The notes beneath the pieces are model-generated. The model saw only the letters and a list, made by a program, of their open reading frames with translations. It was not told where the DNA came from and did not search any database. Shown here piece after piece: positions 39,775 to 48,488 of a stretch of 64,000 nt of DNA. The position numbers and the translations under genes are program-made. This stretch comes from Ruminiclostridium sp. GTDB taxonomy: Bacteria; Bacillota; Clostridia; Oscillospirales; Ruminococcaceae. The first letter of the stretch is position 1, and the number at the start of each line of letters is the position of its first letter. The stretch covers positions 1-64,000 of the forward strand of contig JAGALB010000060.1 in the NCBI GenBank assembly GCA_017625405.1, written 5' to 3'.

Positions 39775-41940
39775 TTAAAGAATACCTGTTCTTTCGGCTG
39801 AAATTACTCCGCCTATCTTACGTATACGCTGAATCAGTGCATTGAGCTGTTCAACGCTTGCAACCTCAACAGTAACGATGATATTGCCGTTGCCGTTCTT
39901 GAGAGGATGCGCCATAATATTGCTGATAGCAAATCTGCTGGAAGCGATGGTGGTTGTGATTTCTGCAAGTGCGTCCATATTTTCGGAAATAATATCAATA
40001 GTAGCGTTATAATAATCCGAAGCGCCTGACGCTGCCCAGCTTACGTTTATCCAGCGTTCCTTATCCTGGGGGCTTGCATTTATAACATTGGTGCAGTCCT
40101 GCTTGTGTACCGAAACACCGTAGCCTCTTGTGATAAAGCCTACGATCCTATCACCGGGAAGCGGATTACAGCACTTGGCAAACTTGATAAGGCAGTTGTC
40201 GATTCCTTCAACGATTACGCCGCCGCTCTGCTTACGCTCGATGTTGCGATTCATAGCCTCGTTTCCGTCGACCGACTGGGGCTGCTGCTGTGCCATACGG
40301 TTAGCATACATATCCTTGACACGCTGCATTATCTTGGAAAGCTTTACGCCGCCATAGCCGATAGCCGCATAGAAGTCATCAACGTTGGAAAACTTCTGCG
40401 CCACCGCAATTTCTTTCAGGAATTCAGGGGTTGCAGTTATATTGTTGCGGTGAAGCTCAACTTCAAGAGCGTTTCTGCCCTCTACAATGTTTTCCTCACG
40501 GCATTCCTTCTTGAACCATGCACGGATTTTTCCTCGTGCTTCGCTGGTCTTTGCAATTTCAAGCCAGTTACGGTTAGGACCGAAGGTCTGGGACTGGGTG
40601 GTGATAACCTCAACTATATCGCCCGTTTTAAGCTCATAGTCAAAGCGTATCATTCGTCCGCTTACCTTTGCACCGGTCATTCTGTGTCCTACCTGAGTAT
40701 GAATTGCATAGGCAAAGTCAATTATCGTAGCGCCTAAGGGCAGTACGATGACATCACCCTTGGGAGTGAATACGTAAACCTCGTCGGGAGCCAGATCAAC
40801 CTTGATAGCGTCGGCAATCTGCTCAACGTCGTCGCCTTCCTGCTGCTGGTCAAGAATCTGTCTTATCCAGTCAAAGCGCTGTTCGCCCGCAACCTTGCCT
40901 GTAAGACCTGCCTTGTATTTCCAGTGGGCAGCGACACCGTACTGTGCGGTGTTGTGCATCTCAACCGTTCTTATCTGCACCTCGAAGGGTATACCCTCTC
41001 TGCCGATTACGGTAGTATGCAGAGACTGGTAACGGTTGGGCTTAGGGGTTGCGATATAGTCCTTGAAGCGGTACGGAATAGGCTTGAACATATCGTGTAT
41101 GATACCGAGAACGTTGTAGCACTCGATAACCGACTGAACAATAACTCTTACCGCATACACATCATATATTTCATCAAAGCCCTTGCCCTTGATATAAACC
41201 TTCTTGTAAATGCTGTATACGCTCTTTACACGACCTTCTATCACGGGCGGCGGCTCTATGTCGCTTATACGCTCACGGATTCTTCCGGTGATTGTGTCAA
41301 TGAATGTATTGCGCTGTTCCTTGTGGGTATCCAGCATATCTTCGATTGCCCTTGTGCCGTAAGGGTCAAGTATACGGATAGAGATGTCCTCCATTTCCTC
41401 CTTGACTGCGCTCATACCGAGGCGGTGAGCGATCGGCGCATAGAAATTCATGGTTTCCAGTGCCTTCTTGCGCTGCTTTTCGGGAGGACGGTACATAATC
41501 GTACGCATATTGTGGAGTCTGTCCGCAAGCTTTATGATAATAACACGGATATCCTTGGACATAGCCATAAGGATTTTACGGATATTTTCAGCCTGCTGCT
41601 CTTCCTTTGTGTTAAGAGGAACCTGACCGATTTTTGTAACGCCGTCAACAAGGTTTGCAACGTCATCACCGAATTTCTTGCGGATTGTTTCAAGGCTTGT
41701 GTCGGTGTCTTCAACTACGTCGTGAAGAAGCGCCGCTACAAGCGTATCCGTATCCATGCAGAATTCCAGCAGGATACAGGCAACCGCAACAGGGTGAGTT
41801 ATATAAGGCTCGCCCGAGCTTCTTTTTATCTCGGAATGCGCTTCATCTGCAATTTCATAAGCGGCAATAATCTTGTTTACATCATACTGCTTATCACTCT
41901 GCTTTATTTTTTCAAGTAAGACATCTAAAGTATAGAGCAC
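39775..41940 (-). CDS. rel: Bifunctional (p)ppGpp synthetase/hydrolase Rel
   Basis: This 721-residue stringent-response enzyme makes and breaks (p)ppGpp. Domains in order: HD hydrolase (about 35-190; AALLHDVVEDTD intact), synthetase (about 230-350; YRFKDYIATPKPNRYQSLHT, with the RxKD type of bifunctional Rel), TGS (about 395-455; VFTPKGDVIVLPLGATIIDF) and a C-terminal ACT domain. The start is a GTG at 41938-41940, because AAAGGAG lies at proper distance and the upstream in-frame TTG lacks one. It lies 14 bases after the WYL gene and is the last gene of a six-gene operon. Confidence 0.95.
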   Translation of the reverse strand: MLYTLDVLLEKIKQSDKQYDVNKIIAAYEIADEAHSEIKRSSGEPYITHPVAVACILLEFCMDTDTLVAALLHDVVEDTDTSLETIRKKFGDDVANLVDGVTKIGQVPLNTKEEQQAENIRKILMAMSKDIRVIIIKLADRLHNMRTIMYRPPEKQRKKALETMNFYAPIAHRLGMSAVKEEMEDISIRILDPYGTRAIEDMLDTHKEQRNTFIDTITGRIRERISDIEPPPVIEGRVKSVYSIYKKVYIKGKGFDEIYDVYAVRVIVQSVIECYNVLGIIHDMFKPIPYRFKDYIATPKPNRYQSLHTTVIGREGIPFEVQIRTVEMHNTAQYGVAAHWKYKAGLTGKVAGEQRFDWIRQILDQQQEGDDVEQIADAIKVDLAPDEVYVFTPKGDVIVLPLGATIIDFAYAIHTQVGHRMTGAKVSGRMIRFDYELKTGDIVEVITTQSQTFGPNRNWLEIAKTSEARGKIRAWFKKECREENIVEGRNALEVELHRNNITATPEFLKEIAVAQKFSNVDDFYAAIGYGGVKLSKIMQRVKDMYANRMAQQQPQSVDGNEAMNRNIERKQSGGVIVEGIDNCLIKFAKCCNPLPGDRIVGFITRGYGVSVHKQDCTNVINASPQDKERWINVSWAASGASDYYNATIDIISENMDALAEITTTIASSRFAISNIMAHPLKNGNGNIIVTVEVASVEQLNALIQRIRKIGGVISAERTGIL

Positions 41941-41954
41941 TCCCAGCGCTCCTT

Positions 41955-42944
41955 TCAATTGTAATTATTATATATCCTGCCTACAAAATCCTTAAAATCC
42001 GTTCTTACGGAATCAGGTGCAAGAATCTGCACCTTTTCGCCGAACTGGCACACCCAGCCGTAGAAGATGGGGCTTGCGGTAACAGGCTGATTGATTACGA
42101 AATAGTTTTCGTCATCCTCATCATTATATACGGTGATATTCTTTCCGAAGCGGTCAAAGATAACGCCCGAAAGGGAATTATGTACTCTGAGGGTAACTCT
42201 CAGGTCGCTGCCGGAAAACATACCGAAACGCTTTTTTGTATATTCGTTCAGATTGAAGTCCTTGGGCGGCTCAAGGCGCTTTTCATCAAGGATTTCAACC
42301 TTCTCTATCTTGTCGGCCCTGAAGTTTGTGACATCGTCATACTTTCCGTAATAGCCCACAAGATAATAGTTTTCCTCACGCCAGCAGAGAGCATAGGGAG
42401 AAACCTCGGAATAAGCTCCGCCGTTGTGATATTTTTTATTCTTCTTACGGTCAAAATCAAAATACAGGAAGCGGATTTTCTTCTTTTCACGGATAGCCTG
42501 CTGAATAGCGTCTATGTTGTAATAAATCTGCTCGTTTGCATTCTTCACACGGTCGGAAACAATAACGTTTCTTTTCAGCTCGTCCGCATCATGACGGTTT
42601 GCAAGAGAGGAAAGCTTTGCTACAAGCTCCTTTGACTTCTTTTCCGTAATGAATTTTGAGCAGGCAACCGCATCTGCAAGGAGCTTCAGCTCATGCAGAC
42701 CAAAGGTGCCGCCTGCGTAGTAATAAGCGGTATTTCTTGAAGCCCCCACCTTCTCGATTTCCATTCCGTACTGACAAAGGGTTTCAATGTCGTCGTAAAT
42801 GCTTTTTCTTTCTGCTTCAATCCCGTTATTACCCAGGATTTCAATCAGTCTTGCAAGTGTTATGGGGTGGTCTTCGTTTGTTTCCGTGCGGAAAATATCC
42901 GCAAGCATCAATAGCTTCTGTTTCTGATTTGAACTTCTTGGCAT
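41955..42944 (-). CDS. WYL-domain transcriptional regulator
   Basis: This 329-residue protein has an N-terminal winged helix (LMLADIFRTETNEDHPITLA, IEILGNNGIEAERKSIYDDI) and a WYL domain (KKKIRFLYFDFDRKKNKKYH; SPYALCWREENYYLVGYYGK), then a C-terminal WCX-like extension. WYL domains bind nucleic acids or nucleotides and often sense damage or phage. It overlaps the ADP-ribosylglycohydrolase gene by one base and precedes rel by 14, suggesting control of the operon by a nucleotide ligand (inference). Confidence 0.86.
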   Translation of the reverse strand: MPRSSNQKQKLLMLADIFRTETNEDHPITLARLIEILGNNGIEAERKSIYDDIETLCQYGMEIEKVGASRNTAYYYAGGTFGLHELKLLADAVACSKFITEKKSKELVAKLSSLANRHDADELKRNVIVSDRVKNANEQIYYNIDAIQQAIREKKKIRFLYFDFDRKKNKKYHNGGAYSEVSPYALCWREENYYLVGYYGKYDDVTNFRADKIEKVEILDEKRLEPPKDFNLNEYTKKRFGMFSGSDLRVTLRVHNSLSGVIFDRFGKNITVYNDEDDENYFVINQPVTASPIFYGWVCQFGEKVQILAPDSVRTDFKDFVGRIYNNYN

Positions 42945-44044
42945 TATTCTTCCTCGCCGTCGTCAACGTTGAAATCTTCTGTTGTTGCTACTGCCTTCAA
43001 AAGCTTTTCAGCCATGGAGGAAATAAGATTCTTGTACTGTACCTTGTCTGCCCAGCCCTTGGGGAAGCCCTGGATTCCGTAATATGCACCCATCATTGCC
43101 GCTGTCATGGAAGCGCATGTATCGCTTGCGCCGTCATGGTTTGCTGCAAGCTGGATTGCGTATCTGGGGCTTTCATAATGAAGAACCGCACAGTAAACCG
43201 CAATTGCAAGCGCTTCGTAAGCTTCAAAGCCGTAACCCATTTTCTTTACAGCATCACGGGGTTCAACGCTTTCGTTGTTAACCAGCTCAAGAGCGTAGCT
43301 CAGTGTCTTCTTGAGGATTTCGCCTTCAGCAACGCCCTCAAGCAGTTCGATAACGGTACGTACCGCATCTTCAATTTCTGCGCCGCTGACAATTTCGGCA
43401 ATAATTGCCGCATAGCAGCCTGCTGCAATATATCCTACGGGACTTCCGTGGGTGATTGCCGCTGCACGGCAGCCCATATCGAAAGCCTTTGCTGTGTCAT
43501 TGTAGAAATAAAGTCCCACGGGAGCAACACGCTTTACCGCACCGTTGTCCCTGTTGTCGTTAAGACGGTTTTCAGGTGTACCGTAAGCCATATTCCTGAT
43601 TTTGAGAAGTGCGTCGATATTTTTTGTATCCGCTGTACGCTTCTTGTAAAGTCCCTTTGCCTTTAAAAGTCTTAATTTGTAAGGGTTCTGACCGGGGTCA
43701 AAGAGCCATGCGTATTCCTTGCCTGCAACAGTCTTTGTCTGTGTATAGAGCCACACCTGATATGCAAGGAAGATATAGTCCTCGTAATTTACTCTGCCGT
43801 CGTCAGCTCCTGCGCTGTGCGCCCAGAGAAGACCGTCGGCTGTAAAGAGCGAAAGCTGTGTGTCATCTGTAAAAAGCGCTGTGCCTGTACGCTTGCTTAC
43901 TGCAAGGTCAAGACAGCCCAGCTTTTCAAAACGCTCACAGATAGAATCATAATCCATAAGCTCAATAGGATAGCCGAAAGCGTCGCCTAATGCAAGACCT
44001 ACCATTACTCCCTGAAATTTGTCGTCAAGATAAACCTCACTCAT
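42944..44044 (-). CDS. ADP-ribosylglycohydrolase-family protein with altered metal motif
   Basis: This 366-residue protein has the family N-terminus (GVMVGLALGDAFGYPIELMD), the metal segment LFTDDTQLSLFTADG, and a C-terminal block ANHDGASDTCASMTAAMMGA. In active ADP-ribosylglycohydrolases this block reads G-D-x-D-(S/T). Here the first Asp is Ala, so magnesium binding or substrate range may differ. The family removes ADP-ribose from proteins or nucleic acids. It is fused in transcription with the HdeD-like protein before it (8-base overlap) and the WYL regulator after. Confidence 0.85.
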   Translation of the reverse strand: MSEVYLDDKFQGVMVGLALGDAFGYPIELMDYDSICERFEKLGCLDLAVSKRTGTALFTDDTQLSLFTADGLLWAHSAGADDGRVNYEDYIFLAYQVWLYTQTKTVAGKEYAWLFDPGQNPYKLRLLKAKGLYKKRTADTKNIDALLKIRNMAYGTPENRLNDNRDNGAVKRVAPVGLYFYNDTAKAFDMGCRAAAITHGSPVGYIAAGCYAAIIAEIVSGAEIEDAVRTVIELLEGVAEGEILKKTLSYALELVNNESVEPRDAVKKMGYGFEAYEALAIAVYCAVLHYESPRYAIQLAANHDGASDTCASMTAAMMGAYYGIQGFPKGWADKVQYKNLISSMAEKLLKAVATTEDFNVDDGEEE

Positions 44045-45380
44045 TTTTATTTTTCCTTTCTGATTTGTGTTTTCTTATATTTTTACGGCTGTATATGGTT
44101 TTTGAAATCACCATGCTGTCAGGATACATATACAGCTTCTCAAGATAGTCGTAATAAATTCCGGGGGAAGCAATACCGTTTACAAAGACGATATCCGCAC
44201 CGGCTTTTCCTAAAATTGTATCGGTAAGAAGCACGCAGTTGGTGCTGAGTACCGAATAGGTTTTGAATTTGCCTTTTCTGAATTTGAAGAATTTTGCTCT
44301 TGTGCCGAACCAGAGCTTGCTGCAATAATCGTGATAATCCGAAAGCTTTGCGGACTTCGGGTCATTCCCGCAGGCAACCTCAAAAGGCGCTTTCCACGGA
44401 ATGGTCAGGCTTTTGAGCTTTACTATCTCCTGTCTTACAGCCTGAAGCTGTTCGGGGGTAAGCCGCAGCCCGTAGCTGAAAACCATTTTTCTGTCGTGGG
44501 TAACGGAAAAATCAATGTATCTTTCCTTTTCCGCAGTAAAGAGTATTCCGTCGCCGAACACCGCAAAAAGCTTATGCGAACTCCAGTCGTGGTTTCCGTA
44601 GGAAATCACTTCTCCGTCCACACAGATGTCAAGATGACCGATTTTACCCGAACCGTTGTTGGAAACATGCACCATTACCTCAATATCAGGCGTACCGCCT
44701 GTTTTTTCAGGCACCACGGGTGCAGGAAGCTGGTCGTTGACGGAAATATATTCGTTGATATATCTTAAGGTGTTAAGCGGCATAAAGGTTGAAACAAACA
44801 CAGGCGCCGATATTCTTATTCTGCGCTTTACAATGTTCTTCGCCTTCTGCGGCACCATGCGCCCTGCAAAATCCGACAGGGTTGACGCACCGTAAAGGAT
44901 AAAATAAATACCTGAAATAAGCAGAAATGCACTTGCGCTTCTGTCGGATGCAATCAGGATGATTCCGAAGGTGAGAAAGAACGCAAAAGCTATCAGCAGA
45001 GTCCAGCCGCCCGGCTGCCTGTTAATCTTCATAACAATGAAATCTGCAAGCTTTGAAGCACCGTTAAGGAAAATATAAAGAGCAAAGACTATTGTAGCAA
45101 TGCGGAAGGTGGAGTTGGGATTTGCAAGAGAAATCACACCGAAAATTATGCTGACAATTCCGATGAACAGGAAGCTCTTGCGCCGCTTCTTGCTTACATG
45201 TCCCTGCTTTGTTATAAAGTTTATGATATTCATAAAGCCGTGAAGCATGATTACCGCACCGCCGATAATTGAAAGCGGTATCATAAGGCGTTCATGCTGC
45301 ACTATGAATAGTATTCCGACAGCAATCTGTATAAGACCGTAGACCAGCAGCGCTGCCTTGTAAAGATAAATTCTATACAT
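44037..45380 (-). CDS. Fusion: HdeD-like (DUF308) membrane domain plus permuted papain-like domain
   Basis: This 447-residue protein starts with six hydrophobic segments in three pairs (about 8-160), a DUF308/HdeD fold (PLSIIGGAVIMLHGFMNIIN, GIVSIIFGVISLANPNSTFR). After a linker (175-230) comes a soluble domain (235-425). There, GHLDICVDGEVISYGNHDWS (His249) is followed 133 residues later by STNCVLLTDTILGKAGADIV (Cys382). A His before a Cys in this order is the mark of circularly permuted papain-like peptidases/amidases of the NlpC/P60-LRAT-DUF4105 type. The catalytic role is inferred. It abuts rlmH and overlaps the glycohydrolase gene. Confidence 0.62.
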   Translation of the reverse strand: MYRIYLYKAALLVYGLIQIAVGILFIVQHERLMIPLSIIGGAVIMLHGFMNIINFITKQGHVSKKRRKSFLFIGIVSIIFGVISLANPNSTFRIATIVFALYIFLNGASKLADFIVMKINRQPGGWTLLIAFAFFLTFGIILIASDRSASAFLLISGIYFILYGASTLSDFAGRMVPQKAKNIVKRRIRISAPVFVSTFMPLNTLRYINEYISVNDQLPAPVVPEKTGGTPDIEVMVHVSNNGSGKIGHLDICVDGEVISYGNHDWSSHKLFAVFGDGILFTAEKERYIDFSVTHDRKMVFSYGLRLTPEQLQAVRQEIVKLKSLTIPWKAPFEVACGNDPKSAKLSDYHDYCSKLWFGTRAKFFKFRKGKFKTYSVLSTNCVLLTDTILGKAGADIVFVNGIASPGIYYDYLEKLYMYPDSMVISKTIYSRKNIRKHKSERKNKNE

Positions 45381-45860
45381 TTATTTGTGATACTTTCTGT
45401 TGTGGATAATGGTAAAGGCTCTGTAAATCTGCTCTGCGAGCATTACTCTCGCAAGCTGATGAGGAAATGTCATTTCCGACATACTCATTCTGAGCGCAGC
45501 TGATTTCTTTATCCTTTCGGAAAGTCCGTGAGAACTTCCGATAACAAACACTATATTGCTTTTCCCGCTTATTCCCGCTTCGTTTATCTTCTTTGCGAAG
45601 CCTTCGCTGGAAAGCTGCTTGCCCTCTATGCACATGGCGATAACCAGACTGTTCTGAGGGATTTTTGCGGTTATCTTTTCGGCTTCCGCTTCAAGCGCCG
45701 CCGCAATTTCCGATTCCGAAGGATTTTCGGAAATCCTTTCAGGCTCAAGCTCGGTTATGCTGAACTTTGCAAATGCCGAAATCCTTTTTTCGTATTCCTT
45801 TACAGCATCGGTAAGATATTTTTCTTTTAATTTTCCTAATGCGATTATCTGAACATTCAT
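45381..45860 (-). CDS. rlmH: 23S rRNA pseudouridine-1915 N3-methyltransferase RlmH
   Basis: This 159-residue enzyme methylates pseudouridine 1915 in helix 69 of 23S rRNA. It has the SPOUT-type knot with VFVIGSSHGLSERIK and the C-terminal MTFPHQLARVMLAEQIYRAF, ending IHNRKYHK. Its start lies four bases after the carboxypeptidase gene. Confidence 0.96.
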   Translation of the reverse strand: MNVQIIALGKLKEKYLTDAVKEYEKRISAFAKFSITELEPERISENPSESEIAAALEAEAEKITAKIPQNSLVIAMCIEGKQLSSEGFAKKINEAGISGKSNIVFVIGSSHGLSERIKKSAALRMSMSEMTFPHQLARVMLAEQIYRAFTIIHNRKYHK

Positions 45861-45864
45861 AAAA

Positions 45865-47295
45865 TTACCACTTGCGGCTTACGTTGTTTCTGCGCTTCTG
45901 TCTTGCTTCAAGCTTTGCAATTCTGCTCTTCTGGATACCGTTGAGAATTACGTCCGCAATAATAAGAACTGCAAGTGAAACTATGCACAGCTTGAACCAG
46001 TCCTTTTCAAAGATACTGTTTATCATACGCATAGTATATTCAAACTGGGAAAGCGCAATACTCTGTGAAGCAATAAGATTTCTTGTGGCAATAACCTCGC
46101 CGTCAAGCTTAAGCTCTACCGTACCCATTACCTGACCCTTTTCAATAGGGGCAACGACCTTGTTATTGTCGTTCATTTCCGCAGTAATTGTAATTTCCTG
46201 ATCAATAATAGAGGTGTCAAGGTTGGTGGGAAGAAGAGTTGAAAATGCTGCGGAGGGCTTTAAAACGACCACATCGGCATTTTCTCCCATATCCACGTCA
46301 ATATCGGTGATAACTGTATGCTCATTGATGACTTCCATAATATCGAATGTGCGAAAGGCCCACTTATACATTGCTATATGGTCCGTGAAATGAGCATTTG
46401 TCTTGGTTCCGTCAGGGTTATAATAGGGTGCGCCTGTGGTTACAAGAATATAGTTGAAGCCGTTCTGCGTAGCGGTGGACGCCATATTCATCATACCGGG
46501 GTGTTCATTTCCTGCCTCGTCCCAGTATACGTCAATAGAGCCTGTCTTTATGTTGCTTGCATACTCGTAATAATAAGGGTTGTCGTCAACATTCTGTATC
46601 ATTGAGTTTACGTTGTAGATTGTGTAGGAATCGGGGTTATATGCGTTTGCAGGAAGCACATATTCCTGTGTGTTGGAGATTTCAATTAATTCAGGGTGCT
46701 TTTCGTAAGCATAACGGCACATAAGGTAAAGGTCATAGGGTGTGGAATAGTTATCCTTGTGCCATAAGCCGTGAGTATTGCTGAAATGGGTGTTGTTCAT
46801 ACCCAGTTCCTTCGCCTTCTTGTTCATCATATCTAAGAATGTGGGAATATCTCCGCCGATATTGCAGGCAAGAACGTTGCCCGCCTCGCAGCCTGATTTT
46901 ACAAGAAGACCATGAAGCGTGTCCTTTACGGTAAGACCAGACTGACCAACCGCAAGACCGCAGGTGCCTGCGCCCTCATAGTTGGGGTCACCCTCCCAGA
47001 ATTCGTTGGTAGCGTCATATGTTACAGCGACCTCTCTGTCAAGGTCGGAGCAGTTTTCAAGAGTTACGATAGCGGTCATAACCTTTGTAATTGATGCAGG
47101 GTAACATCTCTCGTGTTCATTTTTTGCAGCTATAACAGTATCGAGGTCAAGGTTCACCATGTAATAGCCTGTACTCTCGATTTCAACATCTGGAGTGAAT
47201 GCAGCTTCCGCCCTTATATCGGTAATATCGGTAAAAAATACAGCAAATGTGAAAAGAAAAGCTGAAAGAACAGCGGTAATTTTTATATTTCGCAT
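45865..47295 (-). CDS. Secreted D-alanyl-D-alanine carboxypeptidase (S11 family)
   Basis: This 476-residue penicillin-binding enzyme trims wall peptides. It has a signal peptide (about 1-30), the catalytic SITK (Ser68-Lys71), KTG (250-252) and a C-terminal membrane helix near 435-460. The second motif, normally S-x-N, reads Ser134-Gly-Cys136, an unusual Cys. The enzyme may therefore be altered in activity or sensitivity; an active site with Cys here could still work. It begins the operon rlmH-HdeD-glycohydrolase-WYL-rel. Confidence 0.9.
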   Translation of the reverse strand: MRNIKITAVLSAFLFTFAVFFTDITDIRAEAAFTPDVEIESTGYYMVNLDLDTVIAAKNEHERCYPASITKVMTAIVTLENCSDLDREVAVTYDATNEFWEGDPNYEGAGTCGLAVGQSGLTVKDTLHGLLVKSGCEAGNVLACNIGGDIPTFLDMMNKKAKELGMNNTHFSNTHGLWHKDNYSTPYDLYLMCRYAYEKHPELIEISNTQEYVLPANAYNPDSYTIYNVNSMIQNVDDNPYYYEYASNIKTGSIDVYWDEAGNEHPGMMNMASTATQNGFNYILVTTGAPYYNPDGTKTNAHFTDHIAMYKWAFRTFDIMEVINEHTVITDIDVDMGENADVVVLKPSAAFSTLLPTNLDTSIIDQEITITAEMNDNNKVVAPIEKGQVMGTVELKLDGEVIATRNLIASQSIALSQFEYTMRMINSIFEKDWFKLCIVSLAVLIIADVILNGIQKSRIAKLEARQKRRNNVSRKW

Positions 47296-47350
47296 ATAGA
47301 CAAATCCACCTTTTTTGTATATAATAATATTTAAAGCACATATGAAATTA

Positions 47351-47379
47351 TAATAGTAGCATTATACTATTACATTATA
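47351..47379 (-). promoter_or_regulatory. Dyad and -10 candidates before the carboxypeptidase operon
   Basis: TAATAGTA and TACTATTA (47351-47358 and 47365-47372) form a perfect inverted repeat with a six-base spacer, and TATAAT sequences lie at 47374-47379 and 47361-47366. A clear -35 element is not seen. A regulator could bind here to control the six-gene operon. Confidence 0.4.
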
Positions 47380-47467
47380 CCATACTTTTTCCGAAAAAAA
47401 AAGACTTTTTTTGCAGGTTTTTGAAATTTCGGAAAAAATTTAAAAAGGCTGAGGTTTATTCTTAATA

Positions 47468-48130
47468 ATGATACTGATTACAGGCGATATACACGGTGAT
47501 TTCAACCGTTTCAAGGATAAGCGTCTGAAAAAGCTCAGAAAAAGCGACGCACTTATCATCTGCGGAGATTTCGGCTTTATCTGGGACGGCAGCCGCAGGG
47601 AAAAGCGGATTCTGAAACGGCTGGGGCGCAGACGATACAACATATTGTTTGTTGAAGGCTCTCACGAAAACTTTGAAGAGCTTGAAAAATATGAAACCGA
47701 AGAATGGTGCGGCGGGATGACACGCAAGATAAGCGGCAATTTAAGACAGCTTATGCGCGGCAACGTCTTTGAAATTGCAGGAAAGAAGATATTCGCCTTC
47801 GGCGGCGGAAAATCCGATGATACAAATGATGAGCTGAAGATGAAATATGAAGTGCCCTGCGAAAATGAGCTTGCGGAAGCTGACAGCAAGCTTTCGGAAC
47901 ACAAAAACGAAGTGGATTACGTAATAAGCTACGAGCCGCCTCTTACTGTGGGAGAATTTCTTATGGGAAATGAAGCACAGGCGGATAAAATCGGAGCATA
48001 TCTTGAGGAAAAAAAGAATAATCTGGGCTTCACCCACTGGTTTTTCGGGAAGTTTCATGTGACAAAGCGTATTCCTACAAGGTTTATGGCGGTTTTTGAT
48101 ACGGTAATTGATGCTGAAACATTAAAATAA
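47468..48130 (+). CDS. Metallophosphoesterase
   Basis: This 220-residue calcineurin-like phosphoesterase has ITGDIHGDFNRF (metal Asp and His), ICGDFGF, VEGSHENFE and a C-terminal HxxxGKFH-like end (FGKFHV). Its substrate is unknown; small nucleotides or phosphoproteins are possible. It is followed by ydbC after 21 bases. Confidence 0.82.
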   Translation: MILITGDIHGDFNRFKDKRLKKLRKSDALIICGDFGFIWDGSRREKRILKRLGRRRYNILFVEGSHENFEELEKYETEEWCGGMTRKISGNLRQLMRGNVFEIAGKKIFAFGGGKSDDTNDELKMKYEVPCENELAEADSKLSEHKNEVDYVISYEPPLTVGEFLMGNEAQADKIGAYLEEKKNNLGFTHWFFGKFHVTKRIPTRFMAVFDTVIDAETLK

Positions 48131-48151
48131 AACGAAAGGACAATCAAAAAA

Positions 48152-48388
48152 ATGGCAGAATTCAAGTATGAAATTGTTAAGGAGCTGGGCGTTATCTCTG
48201 AGGGCGCAAGAGGCTGGACAAAGGAGCTTAACTTAGTAAGCTGGAACGACAAGCCTCCGAAGTACGACATCCGTGACTGGGCACCCGATCACGAAAAGAT
48301 GGGCAAGGGCGTTTCCCTTACAGAAGAGGAAATGGAAGCTCTTATGGAGCTTTTCAACGCACGTGACGAAGAAGACAGCTTTGAATAA
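48152..48388 (+). CDS. ydbC: PC4/YdbC-family single-stranded-DNA-binding protein
   Basis: This 78-residue protein matches YdbC (KYEIVKELGVISEGARGWTK, ELNLVSWNDKPPKYDIRDW, MGKGVSLTEEE), the bacterial relative of transcription coactivator PC4, which binds single-stranded nucleic acid. AAAGGAC precedes the start. Its stop codon is immediately followed by a full copy of the 3'-end repeat, on the same strand. Confidence 0.9.
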   Translation: MAEFKYEIVKELGVISEGARGWTKELNLVSWNDKPPKYDIRDWAPDHEKMGKGVSLTEEEMEALMELFNARDEEDSFE

Positions 48389-48420
48389 GAAGCGTGCAGC
48401 TTCAGGCAGTTCCGCCTTTT
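48389..48420 (+). repeat. 3'-end repeat copy after ydbC
   Basis: GAAGC-GTGCA-GCTTC (48389-48403) starts at the first base after the TAA. GGCAGTTCCGCC follows at 48405-48416, then TTTT. This is the clearest plus-strand copy. Confidence 0.85.
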
Positions 48421-48449
48421 GCAAGGTCGGATAAATTTCTATAAATAAT

Positions 48450-48483
48450 AACGGCGGAATCGCAAATCTGCGATTCCGCCGTT
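48450..48483. terminator. Bidirectional terminator
   Basis: A 15-bp stem AACGGCGGAATCGCA/TGCGATTCCGCCGTT with loop AATC between the convergent ydbC and secreted-protein genes. Confidence 0.85.
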
Positions 48484-48488
48484 GTTTA

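Noticed and set aside
40924..41919. Open frame of 331 codons opposite rel
   Set aside because: It is the antisense of a clear Rel protein with all domains; no signal supports it.
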